DNA of 64,000 bases from Phoebastria nigripes (GCA_035582835.1 JAYKAV010002766.1:3782685-3846684), one strand, 5' to 3'. Positions 31,964 to 46,125 are shown, numbered from the stretch's first letter. The notes: generated by a model from the letters alone, not told the origin. Made by a program: numbers and translations.

Positions 31964-33839
31964 TGGAATGAAAAGAACTCCTAGATTAAAACAAACCCGT
32001 TCAGTCATTTCTAACTCTTAACCAAAATATTTCTTAAGTACTCATGCATCACAAGACAAGAACAGATGATGGAAAAACAATACCACAAAAAGCAATCTTG
32101 CTTGAGCTGTGTTCTACTCTTCATTGTACTTCTGTTCCACTAGTATATTAGCAAGTAAGTTGTGATTGACAATTAAACAAACATTTGAATGGATATAAGC
32201 AGGTGAATACCAATAAAATGAGAAGTCTGCATTCCTAAACAGGGAGCGAACAACTCCAAACGATCCCTTTCTTATCATAGTTAAGTAACACAAACCAAGT
32301 TTAAAATTCAGACCACAAATTGTTTAGGAAATTATTTGAATAGACAAACCTAAGAAAAATGCTGTCTGCTTATGGATGTTAAATGTGTTCCATGCAAATG
32401 TCTATTTAGAATGTTTCAGTAGTNGTTTATGCAGTGGTAGTACAGATTAGTGTCCATGTAACTACTGAAAGATCAAACCAGCAATGAACTGCTAGAAGAA
32501 ATCCATCCCTTACACAATCACTACATTCCAAAGTGAGTCTTTCTGCAATGTATTGTCTGCTGTAAAAATAAACCCATGAAACATAGTCAGGGGTTTAAGA
32601 AGTTAAAAGCTGGAACAACAACAACAGAAGATTTAGACATAGAAGGGCAAAAGCATGGGAACATACAGACCCACTAACAGACCGGATTCAATAGGTATGA
32701 ACCACTCTACACTGACTTTTCCACTGTTACACTTCCCATAAGCTTTCCTTCCAACTGTGTCTTCTCAGACCTCCTTTTACGCTGCTTGCCCTCCTTGGGG
32801 CAAGGGAACCAAAGTGAATAGAGTGCGCCAAGTTCTGAGGACTTTCATATTCCAACCATCTTTGCAAAAAAGTGGAACCTACTGACAATCCCTTTCAAAA
32901 CAAATATCAAATCAAAACCTGATGATGAAACGCAAACGTCTTCACATAGTGTCAACAATCCACAGCAATCTACGTTATCAATCAAAAAGCAACAAATCAA
33001 TACATGAGTACTTTTATGACTTTGCCTCTCTTTCAATGTACAGATAGTTCAGCCTATGGTATGACAGATACACTTTTTATGCTTTTATACATTTTGGACA
33101 CACATTAATAAGAGACTTCCTTCTCAGCAGTATTTCTGAAGTAAGAAAGAGATTTTTCTGTTCACGGAAAATAAAACACTTCACTGTGAAATTATCTGGT
33201 TTGATGAACACTTCAAATGTTAACGGCAAGGATTAAGAAAAAGGAAGAAATGATATTTCAAAACTTCAGCAGCTTGGCAAATTGAAGCATCAGAAGCCAG
33301 AAAACAGATAGTGAGTTTAAGGAACATGTCTCCATGAGCCATACCATGGCTCTGCTATGGCACTGGTCAACAGATTTCTGTTACTGCTTATCCCAGTATC
33401 AACATTTATGGTCCAGCAACAAGAACAGAACTCTAAATGGGTAGATTCAAAGAATTGATTTGCAGCCAAATGTCAATACAGAGGAAATGGACCCTCAAAA
33501 TTACTTTGATGAAGAAATGACTTGTACTGAAGTACCAATTGAATGCTGTGTACTAGAAAACTGCGTTAAATCAGTAAGTAAGGATTTTTTAGCCTCACTA
33601 AGAAGAACAAAGCTCTCTTAGGGCATGTCTGTGTTTACATTAACTAGCAGGATTTGGATTTGCTTATGACCATTGACTGTCGGGACATTTAAGGTATCTT
33701 GATGGATCAGACGTGTGTTATACACAGACTGAATTCCTCCTACTTTAAAAAAAGGAGGACCAACATATTTAGGATCAACTCACATCCTATTCACTTAATA
33801 TATGCTGGACTTGGACTGGAATAAGTAACACAGATGGAG

Positions 33840-34445
33840 CAGTGGTAAATATTAAAATTAGTGAAGCAGAGGAAAAAGCATTAGCAGCAGTACAGAAAAC
33901 AGAAGGGAAGCAAAGGTGACTAATACTGAAGGAAAATGGGTTTGTATGTTGGATGCAGTCATTACAACAGGGATGTAAGTGACATAAATAATAAAGGGAC
34001 ACATGCAAAGGGAGAGGTACAACGGGAAATCATGCGATAGTAGGTCATGCTGAACAAATCTGATTAACTTCTGTGAAAAAGCCGCAATAAGAACTGATGG
34101 GACAGACTAACAGACATAATGTATTTGGACTTCAGGATGGCTTATAATACTTCACAGCAGAAAAAACTAGGGTAAAAGGTCAGTAAATACAGTGCAGATA
34201 AACATGGAAATTTTAAACTGAATTCAAAACAAGGTCAGTAAGAAGCAGCAGATAGGTAAAGAACACATAGAACACTGGCAGCTGTGCAAATGGCTAAGTG
34301 TTTGACCCCCTCTTACTTAGACAAGGTACCAAAGATAAACAAAGGGACTGCCGAAGAAATTAAAGCTGTGGCCATAAAACATCGAATTGGAAGGAAGGTT
34401 TGGTAATGCAGGCGATACAGTCAGAGTCCCAGCAACCCTGCTTAA
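33840..34445 (+). mobile_element. Ancient CR1/L3-like LINE, reverse transcriptase fragment
   Basis: GGGAGAGGTACAACGGGAAA, then GTAGGTCATGCTGAACAAAT and CTGATTAACTTCTGTGAAAA match the conserved block before motif A. ATAATGTATTTGGACTTCAG reads I-M-Y-L-D-F, the decayed motif A. Farther on, CGAATTGGAAGGAAGGTTTG followed by AATGCAGGCGATACAG matches the region just after the FADD motif of the family. Stops and deletions are frequent, so it is inactive and old. The 5' boundary is approximate. Confidence 0.75.
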
Positions 34446-34849
34446 AACTCAAAACTAGATTATTTGCTTGCTGTTAAATACGCTCTTCCATTATTGAACT
34501 TCTGGGCTAAAAATAGACAACACAATGAGACTTGCAAGAGACCCACTACACTGACAGAAGAGACAACTGGAAAACTTTGCTGTAACTTGAGAGGAGGTGG
34601 TACTTTTCTATCTCTAGGCAAGTCCTATCAACATGTGTTTCTGATTTTGTAACTTTCTCATTTTAAGCTTCACCAACTGGAATTTTCTCTTTAAATCATT
34701 TTAGAAGCAATTTAATCAGGATGTTTGCAGGGGAAGCCAATCTTTGATCACAAGGAGGGCTGTGTTTACCTGAAAATGCAATTGCATGAAGAGAAATTCA
34801 GTAAGTATTCTTACGTTTACAGTTATAATGAACTGCTTTGCATTCTAAG
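34446..34849. other. Unassigned non-coding sequence
   Basis: Between two old LINE pieces I see nothing that I can name. Confidence 0.5.
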
Positions 34850-35045
34850 AAGCATAGGTCTTTCATTCCCTCTACTTCCCTAACAGTTTGTTTTACTAAA
34901 CTGCTATCTATTGTCTTCCTTTTAGATTGTAAGCTCTCTGAGACAGGAACTGCCTCCTTAAACAAAACAAAACAAACAAACAAACAACAAAAAACTTACT
35001 TATACAGCATTCAGTACAGTGGGATCCTGACCATAGACTTCAAAT
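34850..35045 (+). mobile_element. L2-type LINE 3' tail fragment
   Basis: TTAGATTGTAAGCTCTCTGA followed by CAGGAACTG and, after a CAAA-rich patch, CAGCATTCAGTACAGTGG and GATCCTGACC fits the 3' tail of L2-type LINEs (AGATTGTAAGCTC...CAGGGACTG...CAGCACCTAGCACAATGGGGTCCTG in reptile copies). The fit is only to the tail. Confidence 0.6.
34960..34996. repeat. (CAAAA)n/(CAAA)n simple repeat
   Basis: AACAAAACAAAACAAACAAA and further CAAA units lie inside the L2-type tail. Confidence 0.85.
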
Positions 35046-36579
35046 TGAAGGTGTAAATGAATAACCTTTAGAAAGCTCTGTGGATTTAATAATATATTTC
35101 ATACACCTTTGGATATGATGGCTCCACCACACAATCAAAAACAAACACAAGGTAAATTTTTGAGGGTCAGATTGGGCAGGCATTTAAGCATGTGTACACC
35201 ATGAAACAATGGATTTTGAAGATGACAGAGGATAGTGAAGTTGGTAGAAGACAGCCAAGAAACCACTCTACTAGCTTGAAGTTGGTAGAAGTATGCTTCC
35301 ATTATTAGAACACAAAAGGATTTTCTTCATGATGTTTTAAATGTAGACTTTAACATTTGATTCATATATTCCACTGAAACCTTCAACAGATTGCACTGAA
35401 ATGACAAACAGTGGCATAAGATAATTGTAGGCAAAACCTTCAAATGCCTCATTAGTTTGCTTAGTTATTCTTTCATAATGTCCTGAGACATTAACACAGC
35501 CCCTTCCTCACATTCTTCATTTTCAAAGAGCTCTTGTGAACTGCAGAAGTGCCAGACATTTGCCCCAAGCTTAATTCCAACTGTATTGTGCGTTATTCTA
35601 CTTGTGGGTATGGATCTTTCTAAAATTAAAAAAGCCGCCTTCTTTCCAGTAGAGGTGTTCAATACTATTTACTTACAGAGTCTGCCTATCTTCTAAACCT
35701 ATTTCTCAGCATTGTTCTGTTAACAGTATTATATTGTGCAAAGTACTCTAAAGATGAGGAGAACTAAACAGCTAAAGGCAGAAAATAAAACAAAGGAAGT
35801 TCCTCATTTTACCTCAAAATTCTTTCCCTGTTCTAACACTCTTCTCCCTTCATCTTGATTACAATCTTTTACAAATAATTTTTATCTACTCAAAATTATC
35901 AATAGGGCAAGGATTTCTACTGTTGTATTTTCCTCAGCCTCATCCACAAAAACAAGAAAAGATTTTTGCATCTAAAGCTACTTCTACTTCCAATGTCTCA
36001 TATTCAGTAGTACATAATTATATTTTGGTCATAAACACTGTGAAGATCAGCGTGCCTACTAAAAACAAAACAGAAAGAAAAATCAAAACCAGCAACAACC
36101 ATTGTCTTGGGCCTCATCACTCCTAAACATTGTGGAGAGTTTGAAGGTCCTTGAGACAGCTGTTTTGATAACCTAAACTGAAGGCTTAGCTATTATGAAT
36201 CCTTCTCTCTAAACACAATCTGCTCCAAAAATGGTATGTTGTAGAAAATGAACTTTACATAAGCAACAAATCTGACATCAGATATGCAAGTAGAGATCAA
36301 ACAGGACTCCTGTGCAACACCACATACTGCATTCAACTGTGAGAAAGTATTTCCCTAAGCGTCCTGGTGTCTGTGAACACACACTGATCTGTCTGCCCTT
36401 TCAAAGCTCATGGTCCAGATTCCCAGATCTGATTGGCTGTCTAACAGTCCTATCCTAACCACCTATCATATGTACATCAGCAAATAACCATATTCCTTGC
36501 ACCAAATCTTATGTCATCTTTCTCTGAAAAATGATTGGCATCACTGGTGTTCATTGCTGCTAACTCACAATTAGCAATC
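35046..36579. other. Unassigned non-coding sequence
   Basis: No named element is seen. A 15-base direct repeat (TGAAGTTGGTAGAAG at 35236 and 35277) is the only local structure I noticed. Confidence 0.5.
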
Positions 36580-36830
36580 AAGAGGGACCGTTCTCCACCC
36601 CTTCAACTACAAGAAATAGGGGACATAAAGTGAAACTAGCAGGTTAGAAGTTCAAAAGTAGAGGGAAAAAAAGGGGCATAAGTCTTCAGACAGCACTTAG
36701 TTTAGCTCTGGAACTTGCCAGAGAATGCCATGGGTGCTTAAAGATGTTATCAGCTCAAGGTGTAAGGGGAAAAGTTATCAGAAGAGAAACCCATCAAGGT
36801 CTTCTAGGTAGAACAACTGCAGGAAATCCC
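36580..36830 (+). mobile_element. Ancient CR1/L3-like LINE, end of ORF2 and 3' UTR
   Basis: GGGGACATAAAGTGAAACTA then GCAGGTTAGAAGTTCAAAAG match the family's conserved segment at the end of ORF2 (GGAGACATAAAATGAAACTAGCAGG...GGTTCAAAA). Degraded versions of the next landmarks follow (TCTGGAACTTGCCAGAGAAT, and later ATCAAGGTCTTCTAG). It is a non-coding relic, in the same orientation as most other LINE pieces here. Confidence 0.7.
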
Positions 36831-39800
36831 ATAATTACAAAGTGTTGAAGACTCCAACAGAATACAGGAGGAGTACTGCTATATGCTTACTGTACATTAT
36901 GGGTGCAATACACTTGCTATACTCTCACGTTCCTTCCTCAGACATCTGCTTTTGGCCTGTGCCAGACAAGATAACAGGCCAACTGGACTTTTAGCCAAAT
37001 GCCATACAGGTCTGCATGTTACAGTTCTCAGTTGCAAAACCTGAAGCCACTGCAAATACATGAAGCGATGGGTTCCCTTGGGTGACTCTTGGTAGAAAGG
37101 AAAGAGAAACAGTACATTCCATAGAATGGCCAAACACAGGGAGCTTTTAGCAAAACGTGAACTACAGAGAAGGAGACTTCTAGCAACCTCACAATTCTGA
37201 CATGAGAAGTTTAGGCTTAACGGAATGTGCACTGATGCCCTGACAGCATTTATCAGCCCACCAGTTCCACGGACAGTGCAGCTTCTGTGCTGCCCTCTGT
37301 GCTGTGCCCTAAAGGTATTGCAGAGACCTTAACTGGACTAATGCAGAGTCTCTGGTCCCAAACTGCTGCCTCTCTGCTCCCTCCTCAGTACAATTACCTC
37401 CACAGTAATCATAAAAAGCTCTTTATGAGGTTTCATAAAGACATTACAAGCACTTCTGAGTAAAATGTTTTTAATTTCTACAAATTAAAAGAAACCTGGA
37501 CATGCAAAAATTATACAGTTTGCTGAAAGCAACAGTGTAACTTACTACCCAAGTTAGGATTAGAACTTAGCTCCCAAACACCTTTATCAGGCTTCTTTGC
37601 AGAAACCAAGGTACGAGAAAAAATGAGGAATACTCATAGAATAAATTGTTTGCAATTTAATTGTTGCAAAAACAACTACAACATATTGATGTTTAAATAG
37701 TCATTTCTTTTGGATGATCCTTTTTCCCTTCTCCAATGCCTATTTTTCATCAGAACAGGAATAAGATGCATCTTTTCCAGCAGAAGGTAGAGGCAAACAT
37801 TTCCACCTCCTTGTCTCTTTTTGAAAGATGTTAGCCACTAAACTGCATCCATGTCTGAAATCCACAACTGTATTGAAAAGGTGCAAAAAGTTTCCTTCTA
37901 ATTAGGTGTCCAATACAGAATGAGGAAGAATGCACTGGTATATACCAGCATTCCTTCACCATTTACGTGTGTTTTACTTCTCCTGAATCAGAACACAAAC
38001 CTGAGTTTTTCTTTTCAAAATATTTTCAAGCCAAAGGAAGAAGGAAACAATATAAAATTTAAAACATATCTCAAACTTAGCCTTTACTCCAGAAAAGAGA
38101 ACTCCAAACGTACCAGTGTCAGCCAATAGCTTGACGGTCTGCATGTGGACAGCAATCAATGCCCAGGTTACCAACCACTTGACTGTTACCAGATTACATG
38201 TAAGCGGATAGTCATAACAGAGTAACAAAGAGCCTGCAAAAATCTAACTCTGGAACTAATTCTTTATAACAATATTGTAAGCTCCGTCATTCATAATCTA
38301 ACACGATTTCTGAAGATCAGGGAAAATGAAGGCTAAGAAAACGCCATACAACATTATAAAGAAGTTACTGTGCACTTGGAGCTGGTCTGAGCAGTTGCCA
38401 CTACCATCTTCTTCTGAAAGTACAGTAGGGCTGGGGAGCAGGCAACAGAGGAAGCTGGAAGTAGGAGACTGACGCTGACGTTCTGCCAGCCATGGTACAA
38501 AGGTGATAACTGACAACTAATCTTTCTTTAGAGGCTGAAATAAGCCAACAAGAGATCACTTTTTAACACTGGTGACCCTCCAAGTCAAACAAAACACATG
38601 AACAGTCCCCAGTGAGAAAAAGGCAAAAGGAGAAATAAGAAACCATACACCGTAACCAATCAAATTCCTCTCATGTAAGACTCAGAGGAAGAAAATTCCC
38701 TGTGAGTTAAACTTGAGCACTAGTACAGGGACCCAGATCTCTTGGATAGAATGCTTAGGACATTCTTTTTCTTGTCCTCATATACATAAGCTACAGGAAT
38801 TTGATTATGCCGTTTCCATCACCTAAGAACATTCAAGTATGTCAAGCCTGTTGCTTCCAGTGTTATAGGGACTAGGCAACATCCTCAGATGATCGCTGTG
38901 TTTCACGACCCCTTGTCAGACTAAATCAAAAAGCAGCTTTAAACCAGACAGTCATGTAGAAATCACCCAGCCTGTCATCATGTGTGCACTCTGAACATCC
39001 CACTGTTGATAGTGTGAAACTAGATAAGTAACAGAAAGAACTGTACACAGCACAGTTGCATATAAATAAAGCCAATCTTATCAAGCCCTCTTTCTATAAT
39101 CCTAAGCCCTGCCATCTCTGCAAATTTTTAGTTCTAGCCTCAGCCTCTCTAGACTGTCAAACATCTACTGTTCCAAGTCGAACCCACCCCCCAAATATGT
39201 CCAATGTCTGCAAGAAACAACATCTACATTTTGCAGTTAGATTACAGCAATTTCAGTCATTTATAAGACTCAGCACTCAACATCTTAGCATCTGATGCTC
39301 AGAGCTGCTGTGAATTAGTAGTACACATTAACTCCTCAACAGCTTGTCCTCCATCACATTTAGTTGAAGGCAGAGGTCCAAAGAAAAGATAGGGCACCCA
39401 TACAACATTTCTTGACTTACAGTCTTCTAAAAGTATGGATCACATATCATTTATTTACATAAGGCCCAAATTACTTATTGCCAAGATCTTCCAGATAGCA
39501 GAAACAAATTGATGAATAGGCTCACCTTCAGGCTAGCCTGATTAGCAAAATTGAAACTTTTATACCTAGGCAAGAGACTGATCTAATATAAGTGATCTGT
39601 AAACTTTCCAGAGCTCTCCACAGCCAGACGAGAATTTTTTGGCTTTCAATAGCAAAGATCTATAGAAACTTTCAAATATCTTTAAGTCCACAGACAAGAA
39701 TAAAAGACTTTAAAGAATTCAGCCATCTGACCTGGAGAATAGAGAGGTCACTACAGGTAGGAATGAGAAGAGAGGTACAAGTAGCATAATAAATTCAGCT

Positions 39801-40329
39801 ATCCTTGTAGGCAATATTAGATCTGACAGAGCCCACATAGAAACTTGCACTATAGCTAAAAGGCAAAGTCAGATCAAGATTGCCAGCACAGCAATCATAA
39901 GCACATGTACACAGTGACCCATATTACCACTATTAACTCTCTCTTTTTGCTTTAGAATGTAACCAATGAGCTAACTGCCAGCTTCTCATCAAAATGAAGG
40001 ATGTTTAAAATTTTTAGGCAAGCAAAAAGGGCATGCGCCACAGCTGTANATTCAACCATACTCACAGGAATGGAAAAAAGGGAAGCGCTGTTTGTACCTG
40101 CAGAAAAGAGTTCCATCTCATTGTAGTACATCCAATGAGATGTACAGAGCACATTCAGTTTGAGGCTCCCTGTTATATTATCATAGCTGGCAAGTACAAG
40201 TACATGCACTATCATGGCACATCATAAGGCTATATGCTTGCCTTAATGTCACATGAACTAAAAATCGTATGATACTTAGATTAATATGGGCCTCCACAAG
40301 GATGACACGTCAATTTGCAAAGCCTTGAA
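36831..40329. other. Unassigned non-coding sequence
   Basis: A 111-codon minus frame (37232-36897) lacks any motif. I see no named repeat or exon. Confidence 0.5.
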
Positions 40330-40750
40330 TATTTTCTACAGTAAAGCCTTAGCTGGAATACCAAAAATTAAGCTTTGGGCACCACATTTAACAAACGCAT
40401 GTATAAACTGAATACAAACAGGAAAGGAACAAGAACAAGCAGATATGTAGAACACAAGATCTGCAAGGAAAAATTGAAAGAACTGGAACATGAAATCTAG
40501 AGAAGATAGAGGGGAAAAAAACCTGATAGCAAGTATTCAAATATGTAAAAGGCTAGTACATAAAGGGGAAATAAGCTCTTGCCCCATGAACATAGGGAGA
40601 ATATGAACAAGGCAAAAGGTAAATGGCTCAAATCATAGCAAGGGAAATAAGGTTCAATACTATGGAAAACTGTCTAAGGCTATGAATAGGGAAGCATGGG
40701 ATCAGACTGTCTGTGGAAGTTGTGAAATCTTTGTCTTTTTAATCCTTAGT
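40330..40750 (+). mobile_element. Ancient CR1-like LINE, ORF2 C-terminal region
   Basis: AAGCTTTGGGCACCACATTT corresponds to the F-W-A-P-H block. Next come AACCTGATAGCAAGTATTCA, AATATGTAAAAGGCTAGTAC, GGGAAATAAGCTCTTGCCCC, and GTCTGTGGAAGTTGTGAAAT, all recognisable CR1 nucleotide landmarks in order. Frameshifts and stops are many. The match is clear, but divergence is high, so it predates the split CR1 at 14464-16625. Confidence 0.85.
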
Positions 40751-41760
40751 GCTTTGAGCACCCAGAATTACAGGTAGCCAGAATTAATAAGAATTCCAGT
40801 CCATTACAGGTCAATAAAAATTTCTATCATTCACTAGAAAAAACACTGAGGGACATTTGTAACTCAAGTTAAATGACCTTTATGCATAATTTCAATGAAA
40901 ATTTAGTATTATATTCATTTATTTAGCTGTTTTTATTTTTTTTATTTTTTTAATTGCAAATTACCAAGCTCAGACAATGGGAACTAAGGTTTTATGGAGA
41001 AGACAGTAAAAAGGCTCTGTACTACTGTCATACTAAAAAGAGGGACACAAAGTCCTCCTGATCATATTAGTCTAGGGCCAACTTCAGCAGGACCAAATGT
41101 TTCCCATTTGTAGAANAGAGATATAGCAAGAGCTGCTGTTAAAAAAATGCTATCTAAATGTTAGGGAGGATTATTAGAGAGATAAAAAAGTGATCATTGT
41201 TTGAATCTACACTGCTGTTTGTAACACTGAATTGTTCTCTAGGTCTGATCAGTGAGAAAGTAGTTCTCATTTACAAAGAGAAAAACCCCATAATTGTCAG
41301 CAATAGCAAGCTTTACATATTTGCCCCTCCAAAACTATATCCTTCTGAAGTGGTTAAAAAATGAGAGAGAGTTGAAACAAATGGCTGTGCTGGGAGTAAG
41401 CATGGCCTTCACTTAAACAGGCCTATAAATCATGAGCCTGACACTGGATACGAATGATTGCTGGCAGGGCTAGCACTGCTCCAGGCAAACTCCACAAGGA
41501 CACACAGTGTGCCTATAAGGAAACGGCACCCAACTGACTGTTAACCCTGTGTTCTCTTCCTGAGAAAGTTACCACTTGCAAGGTAGAGCAGAAGCCTCCT
41601 GAATAGTCGTCCCTTTCTATACCAAGTTCAACCAAAACTTACGGCAGCACCACAGTAAATTTAAGAGGACACCAAGTCACCAGGACCTTCGTTTTAATTA
41701 TGGCACAAAGTTTCACTACATTTAGAAAACATTCTTTTCTTCATTTAAATTTTCTTGCAG

Positions 41761-41775
41761 TTTTTTTTTTTTTTT
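41761..41775. repeat. Poly(T) tract, T15
   Basis: Simple homopolymer after CTTGCAG. Confidence 0.9.
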
Positions 41776-44700
41776 AAATTCAGAAGACATGATAGGATTT
41801 TCCTTTTCCCTCTTCTATTTCGCTTGAAAAGGGCAAGAAGGCAAGACTGNAAGACAGATAAGCCAAAAGAAAAAAAAGATTAACTTTTTGGCTTTCACTG
41901 AAAAACAGAGGTCTTTGATGCATATCATTATTTTCCTCGAGAATTTTTACTTCTAACAACTTTATTTTAACCAAAATATTCTTATTGGACATTTGAAGTG
42001 CTCATCATCTCAGTCAAACAGAACTTTTTAAACCATCACCACTGTGTAAACTGTGAGTCTATTACTTTTCCACTTTCCTGTTAATATTCCTGCTAACATA
42101 GTTGTTCTAATACCAGGTACTGCCTCATGGAAAATACATACATAGTCCAGGGACCAAAGATCAGAAACCAGGTCTCTTCTATTTTGTGCCAGTTCCCCAG
42201 ACACTTCCATAACCCATGCTTTTGGCATTCTTTGCTGCTTCAACAGGAGTCAGAATATGCCTTAACTCTGAATTGCTTATAGCCTCCAGGCACTTCAGGG
42301 AACAGATCAGGAGTCTGAACTCTCGCAGGCTAACCTTGAACTCAGTTCTGCTCATTTTGGAGTATGTGTTCCAAACACTAGGACACCAGACAAAAGATTT
42401 ATTAGCACACTACGTCTTGCACCCAGAGAATTCTACAATACAGCCCAATACCTGATATCCAGAGACAAGCAGATTTCCAGATATGTAGCAAACTAAGTAT
42501 CTACTGGTGTGAAGGTGCTCCCTGCTCAGCATCTGAATGGTCCATTAAAGTGCCTGACACTCATTCAGCATAAAGAATTAACTGCCTAACCTGGATGACC
42601 TGGAGCATCTTCCTGGGTCCCAGTGCCTACTTTTTAGATAGTGTAATACCTATAATAGACAAGTCCATATAATTTGTTTTTGTCTAGTCCTCTTTCTTCT
42701 GAATGGCATTCTTATTCATTTCAGTAAACTAAAATTTTATTTTGAGTGTTCCTGCTGTGTAATTCTTAAAAAATCACCACAAGAAGCTCGTACCAGAACA
42801 GTCTCTTCCCTAAAATAATTGGAGATGAATGTTGGAAAGGACAAATACATATAACCAAAATATCTAATTTAAATACACACAAAAAAAAAGTCTGAGGTGC
42901 CTCTCTACATAATCAAGGGAGTCCTTCCTATTAGTGTTATGGAAGCACTCATTCTTACCAGTGGTGTGAATCAAGAAACAGCTGGTTGCCTCGCGGATGC
43001 AGTTGTTGGTTTCAGGCAGTGCATTAGGATGTACCTTCACACTTGATCCAAGCTACTCTTTTCTGACCTTTCTTCATCCTGTCACTTCTCCCCCTCTTCC
43101 CACTTCTTTTCTAGGACACTTACGACAGTATTTCCCTATTGTCATAAACTCTGTCTCTTAGTAAGCCCATCAATCTTATCTCAATACAGACAATCAAGTC
43201 ACTTTTCTTTGGAGGGTTTTCCCACCGTAACCCAAAATTGAGCCTTGCTTCTCAAACCCAGGTGACCATTAGATCCCAGGTTTCACAGGTGAAAGGGCTT
43301 AGAAGTGAAACCCTGCATGTTAATTTGATACACTCTGCTGTACAATCATATACAGGCTGCATGTGACAATGGGGGTACAGAATCAATCTTAATTTTGCAC
43401 ATAATTAATTCAGTCTGAATAAAAAAAAATTTTCCTCATAACTCCGTGTGTGCAAAAAAAACTAAGTTACTTCATTTCACGAACATCTTTCAATCTTCTC
43501 TTCTCCTCTAATGATTCTGCATTACTAAAAGGCCTGAATTTGTAATACTGTACTCTTTCATTGCCAGAGTCTTAGTCTTGCCCTTGGTTACTTCCCTGTT
43601 GGCTGCAAAGATGGCCAAGTAATGCCTCCAGAGTGAAAGCAGCTTCTGCTCTACCAGGCTCTGACAGCTGTGTACATCATCTGGCTCCATCCTCCCTGAA
43701 AGCTGTTACTGTCACTTCTGCAATAAGTCTCCACCAGCCAAAGGACCAAATATGCCAATTACAATCCTGAGCTGTGGTGAACTAGCTTGGAGCAATGTAA
43801 GACAAAGAATGTCTTCTTTTAGAAAAGCAAACACATTAGCCTTTTACCCTAGAACTCATGAATAACTTTAATATGAAGTGGACTTTTGAGTGGTCTCAGT
43901 TGCTTAAGTCATAATTGGGAAATTCTTTGGTAGTGCCTTTTCTTCTTCTGTTTTTGGTAGAAAGCAGAAATATGTGATTTCAAAGTTTTCCTTTCTATCC
44001 TGCCTCATGTTTTTGCTCTACTTTAAATTCTTGGACACATAGTCAGGGTTTACCAGAGATCAGCACTGCTAACATACTGTCAACATTAGCTCAGCATTAC
44101 AAATTCCCGCAACACTAAAAGATGTTTTTAAACTGATGACAAAGTAACTTATTTTTAAAAATAATAAGCAGCAGTGCCAAGGATCTACATATTTATTTTG
44201 ACAGTTGTTACTGTTCCTAACACTTTTCTAGCTCAACATGTTTCAATCGGACCTGTAATCACTTTCAAGGGTAACATGGCACTGTTTATGTTGTACCCCA
44301 ACCATACGGGATGAATGACTGAAAAGTATCTGATGTTTCACTGCAGTAAGGGACAATCTGATTAAAAAACTCAGCACTAACAGTATAAAAGGGTAACACA
44401 ATTAAAAATACTACAGTTGTGCTCAAGTGCAATATTATGCTCTACCATCTCCAGTGCTTATGCTAATGTATTTTGGAAGCATCCTGGATAATGCCATGCT
44501 TTACCTACGAAGATGGGCAACAGTCCAGCTTTACAGCTCTGGGGACCAGATCACAGTTCTGGGACCACCCCTTGCATGACACTAACATCTCCTTGCGATC
44601 CACACAAACAGAGGAAGAGAAGCACTTTCAGGTGGATGTAACAACAACAGCTGGTTCTCTATGCTGATGGATACTTACAGTCACAGTGGGAGTCATTCTG

Positions 44701-45950
44701 CTGTTAGGGCATCATGCACTGCTCAAACAACTGTTTGCCTGCCTCTTCTAACAGAAAAGCAGTGAACCATAAAGAAACATGCATGTAAATGTTTCAGTTC
44801 CTGCACCTATGCACTTACCTGTTTCACTTTCTACTCCAATGTATTTCATTAAAGCACCATGTCCTAAAGACCGGCTCCCTCAAGTGCCAATTGCCAATAA
44901 TCTAATACGGTAATTTGAAACACCGTGCTTCAATTAGTTTTCTTAAATTAGGCATTCCCAGATACCAGACCTCTTGTCTGATATTTCAGTAGTTAATAAT
45001 CTTGCACTGACTAAAACATCTGTGATCTGCTTTAGTGGTTAATGTAGTAAATACAGATTATGTTCAATTAAACAATTGCTACTTCTCAGTAGGGATTTGA
45101 TTTCTAGAGTTCACTTCGAACTAGAAAGTGCATGTTATTTTAATAGCAATACACCTACACGTAACCGCAACAGCTGCCTACAGTTAACAGGCCACAAATA
45201 TGATGCTCTTAAATGACAGAATTTGTGTTCTCAGTATTTTTTTGATCCTGTTCCAGCACTGGTAGCTCTGCATACTGGAGAACGCATATAGAAAATGGCA
45301 ATTTCTGATAAGCACCTATGTCAGTACAGTAGACAACATCTAAAGATTGAGTAGTCTGCTACAGATTTGAGCATAGTTACTGGATTTTACATGCAACAAA
45401 TTTCAACAAAGACTTCAACAAGAACCACTTCTGTCCTTGCAGAGAGACAGACGGGCTTCATCCAGATAGCTCCCCTAGAACACTCAAGCAGAGTTCAGAA
45501 CAGGAAACTGATTTTCTCAAGGTATTGACAAGGCCAAATATCCATCTCTTCCTCTCCCAAAAGGCCTGACACTCTATTCCCTTCCCCTGCTTACATTAGC
45601 TGCTACTTTTATTAGGGTTTGGTTTTGTTTTACATTCCTACCCTCCACATTAACTAAGCCCGCCAAGACAAAAAGCCTCAAGAATGAGAGTTTCTAGGCA
45701 GTCTATGCCTTTGTGCTCTCTCTCTACAGGGAGCTTACCATCTAAGACATAATAAAGTGAATATCGCTTCTATCAGAATAACTTTAATTAACACCAACTC
45801 TTAGACATCTCTGTAACGTGTTTCAGTGCTTGAACTCTGTCTATTCATGCTTCATACAACAGTTTACAAATACCAAAGGTAACAAAGAATGAAAATAAAA
45901 AGGAAGGCCTGGTGCTTGTAACCCAAAGTCATATGGAAACCCACTTTATT

Positions 45951-45977
45951 TAAAAATAAATAAATAAATAAATAAAT
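45951..45977. repeat. (AAAT)n microsatellite
   Basis: Six tetranucleotide units of AAAT without interruption, preceded by TTTAAAA. Confidence 0.92.
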
Positions 45978-46125
45978 CTCACAACATACCAGATAGGCAG
46001 CAGTCAGCGAATTTACAGGGTAGTCTGAAGTGTATTTCCTAGTTTCTATGATGCAGAAAGAGTTTCTCCTTCATGCCTTGGAATGCTATATATGAAAGTT
46101 TGCTTTAGGTAGTCATACTGATGAC

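Larger units (their letters stand above)
28121..33839. other. Unassigned non-coding sequence
   Basis: About 5.7 kb without a named repeat or gene. Frames of 112 (30477-30815) and 105 codons (30811-30494) overlap on opposite strands and lack motifs. The stretch contains T13 at 29608-29620, a long C tract at 31239-31262 and a quadruplex-type C-run cluster at 31936-31963. Confidence 0.5.

Noticed and set aside
36897..37232. 111-codon minus-strand frame
   Set aside because: No recognisable domain, start context or splice sites.
45715..45755. GGGAGCTTACCATCTAAGAC, like a reversed L2 tail
   Set aside because: The match is limited to a few words and does not continue.
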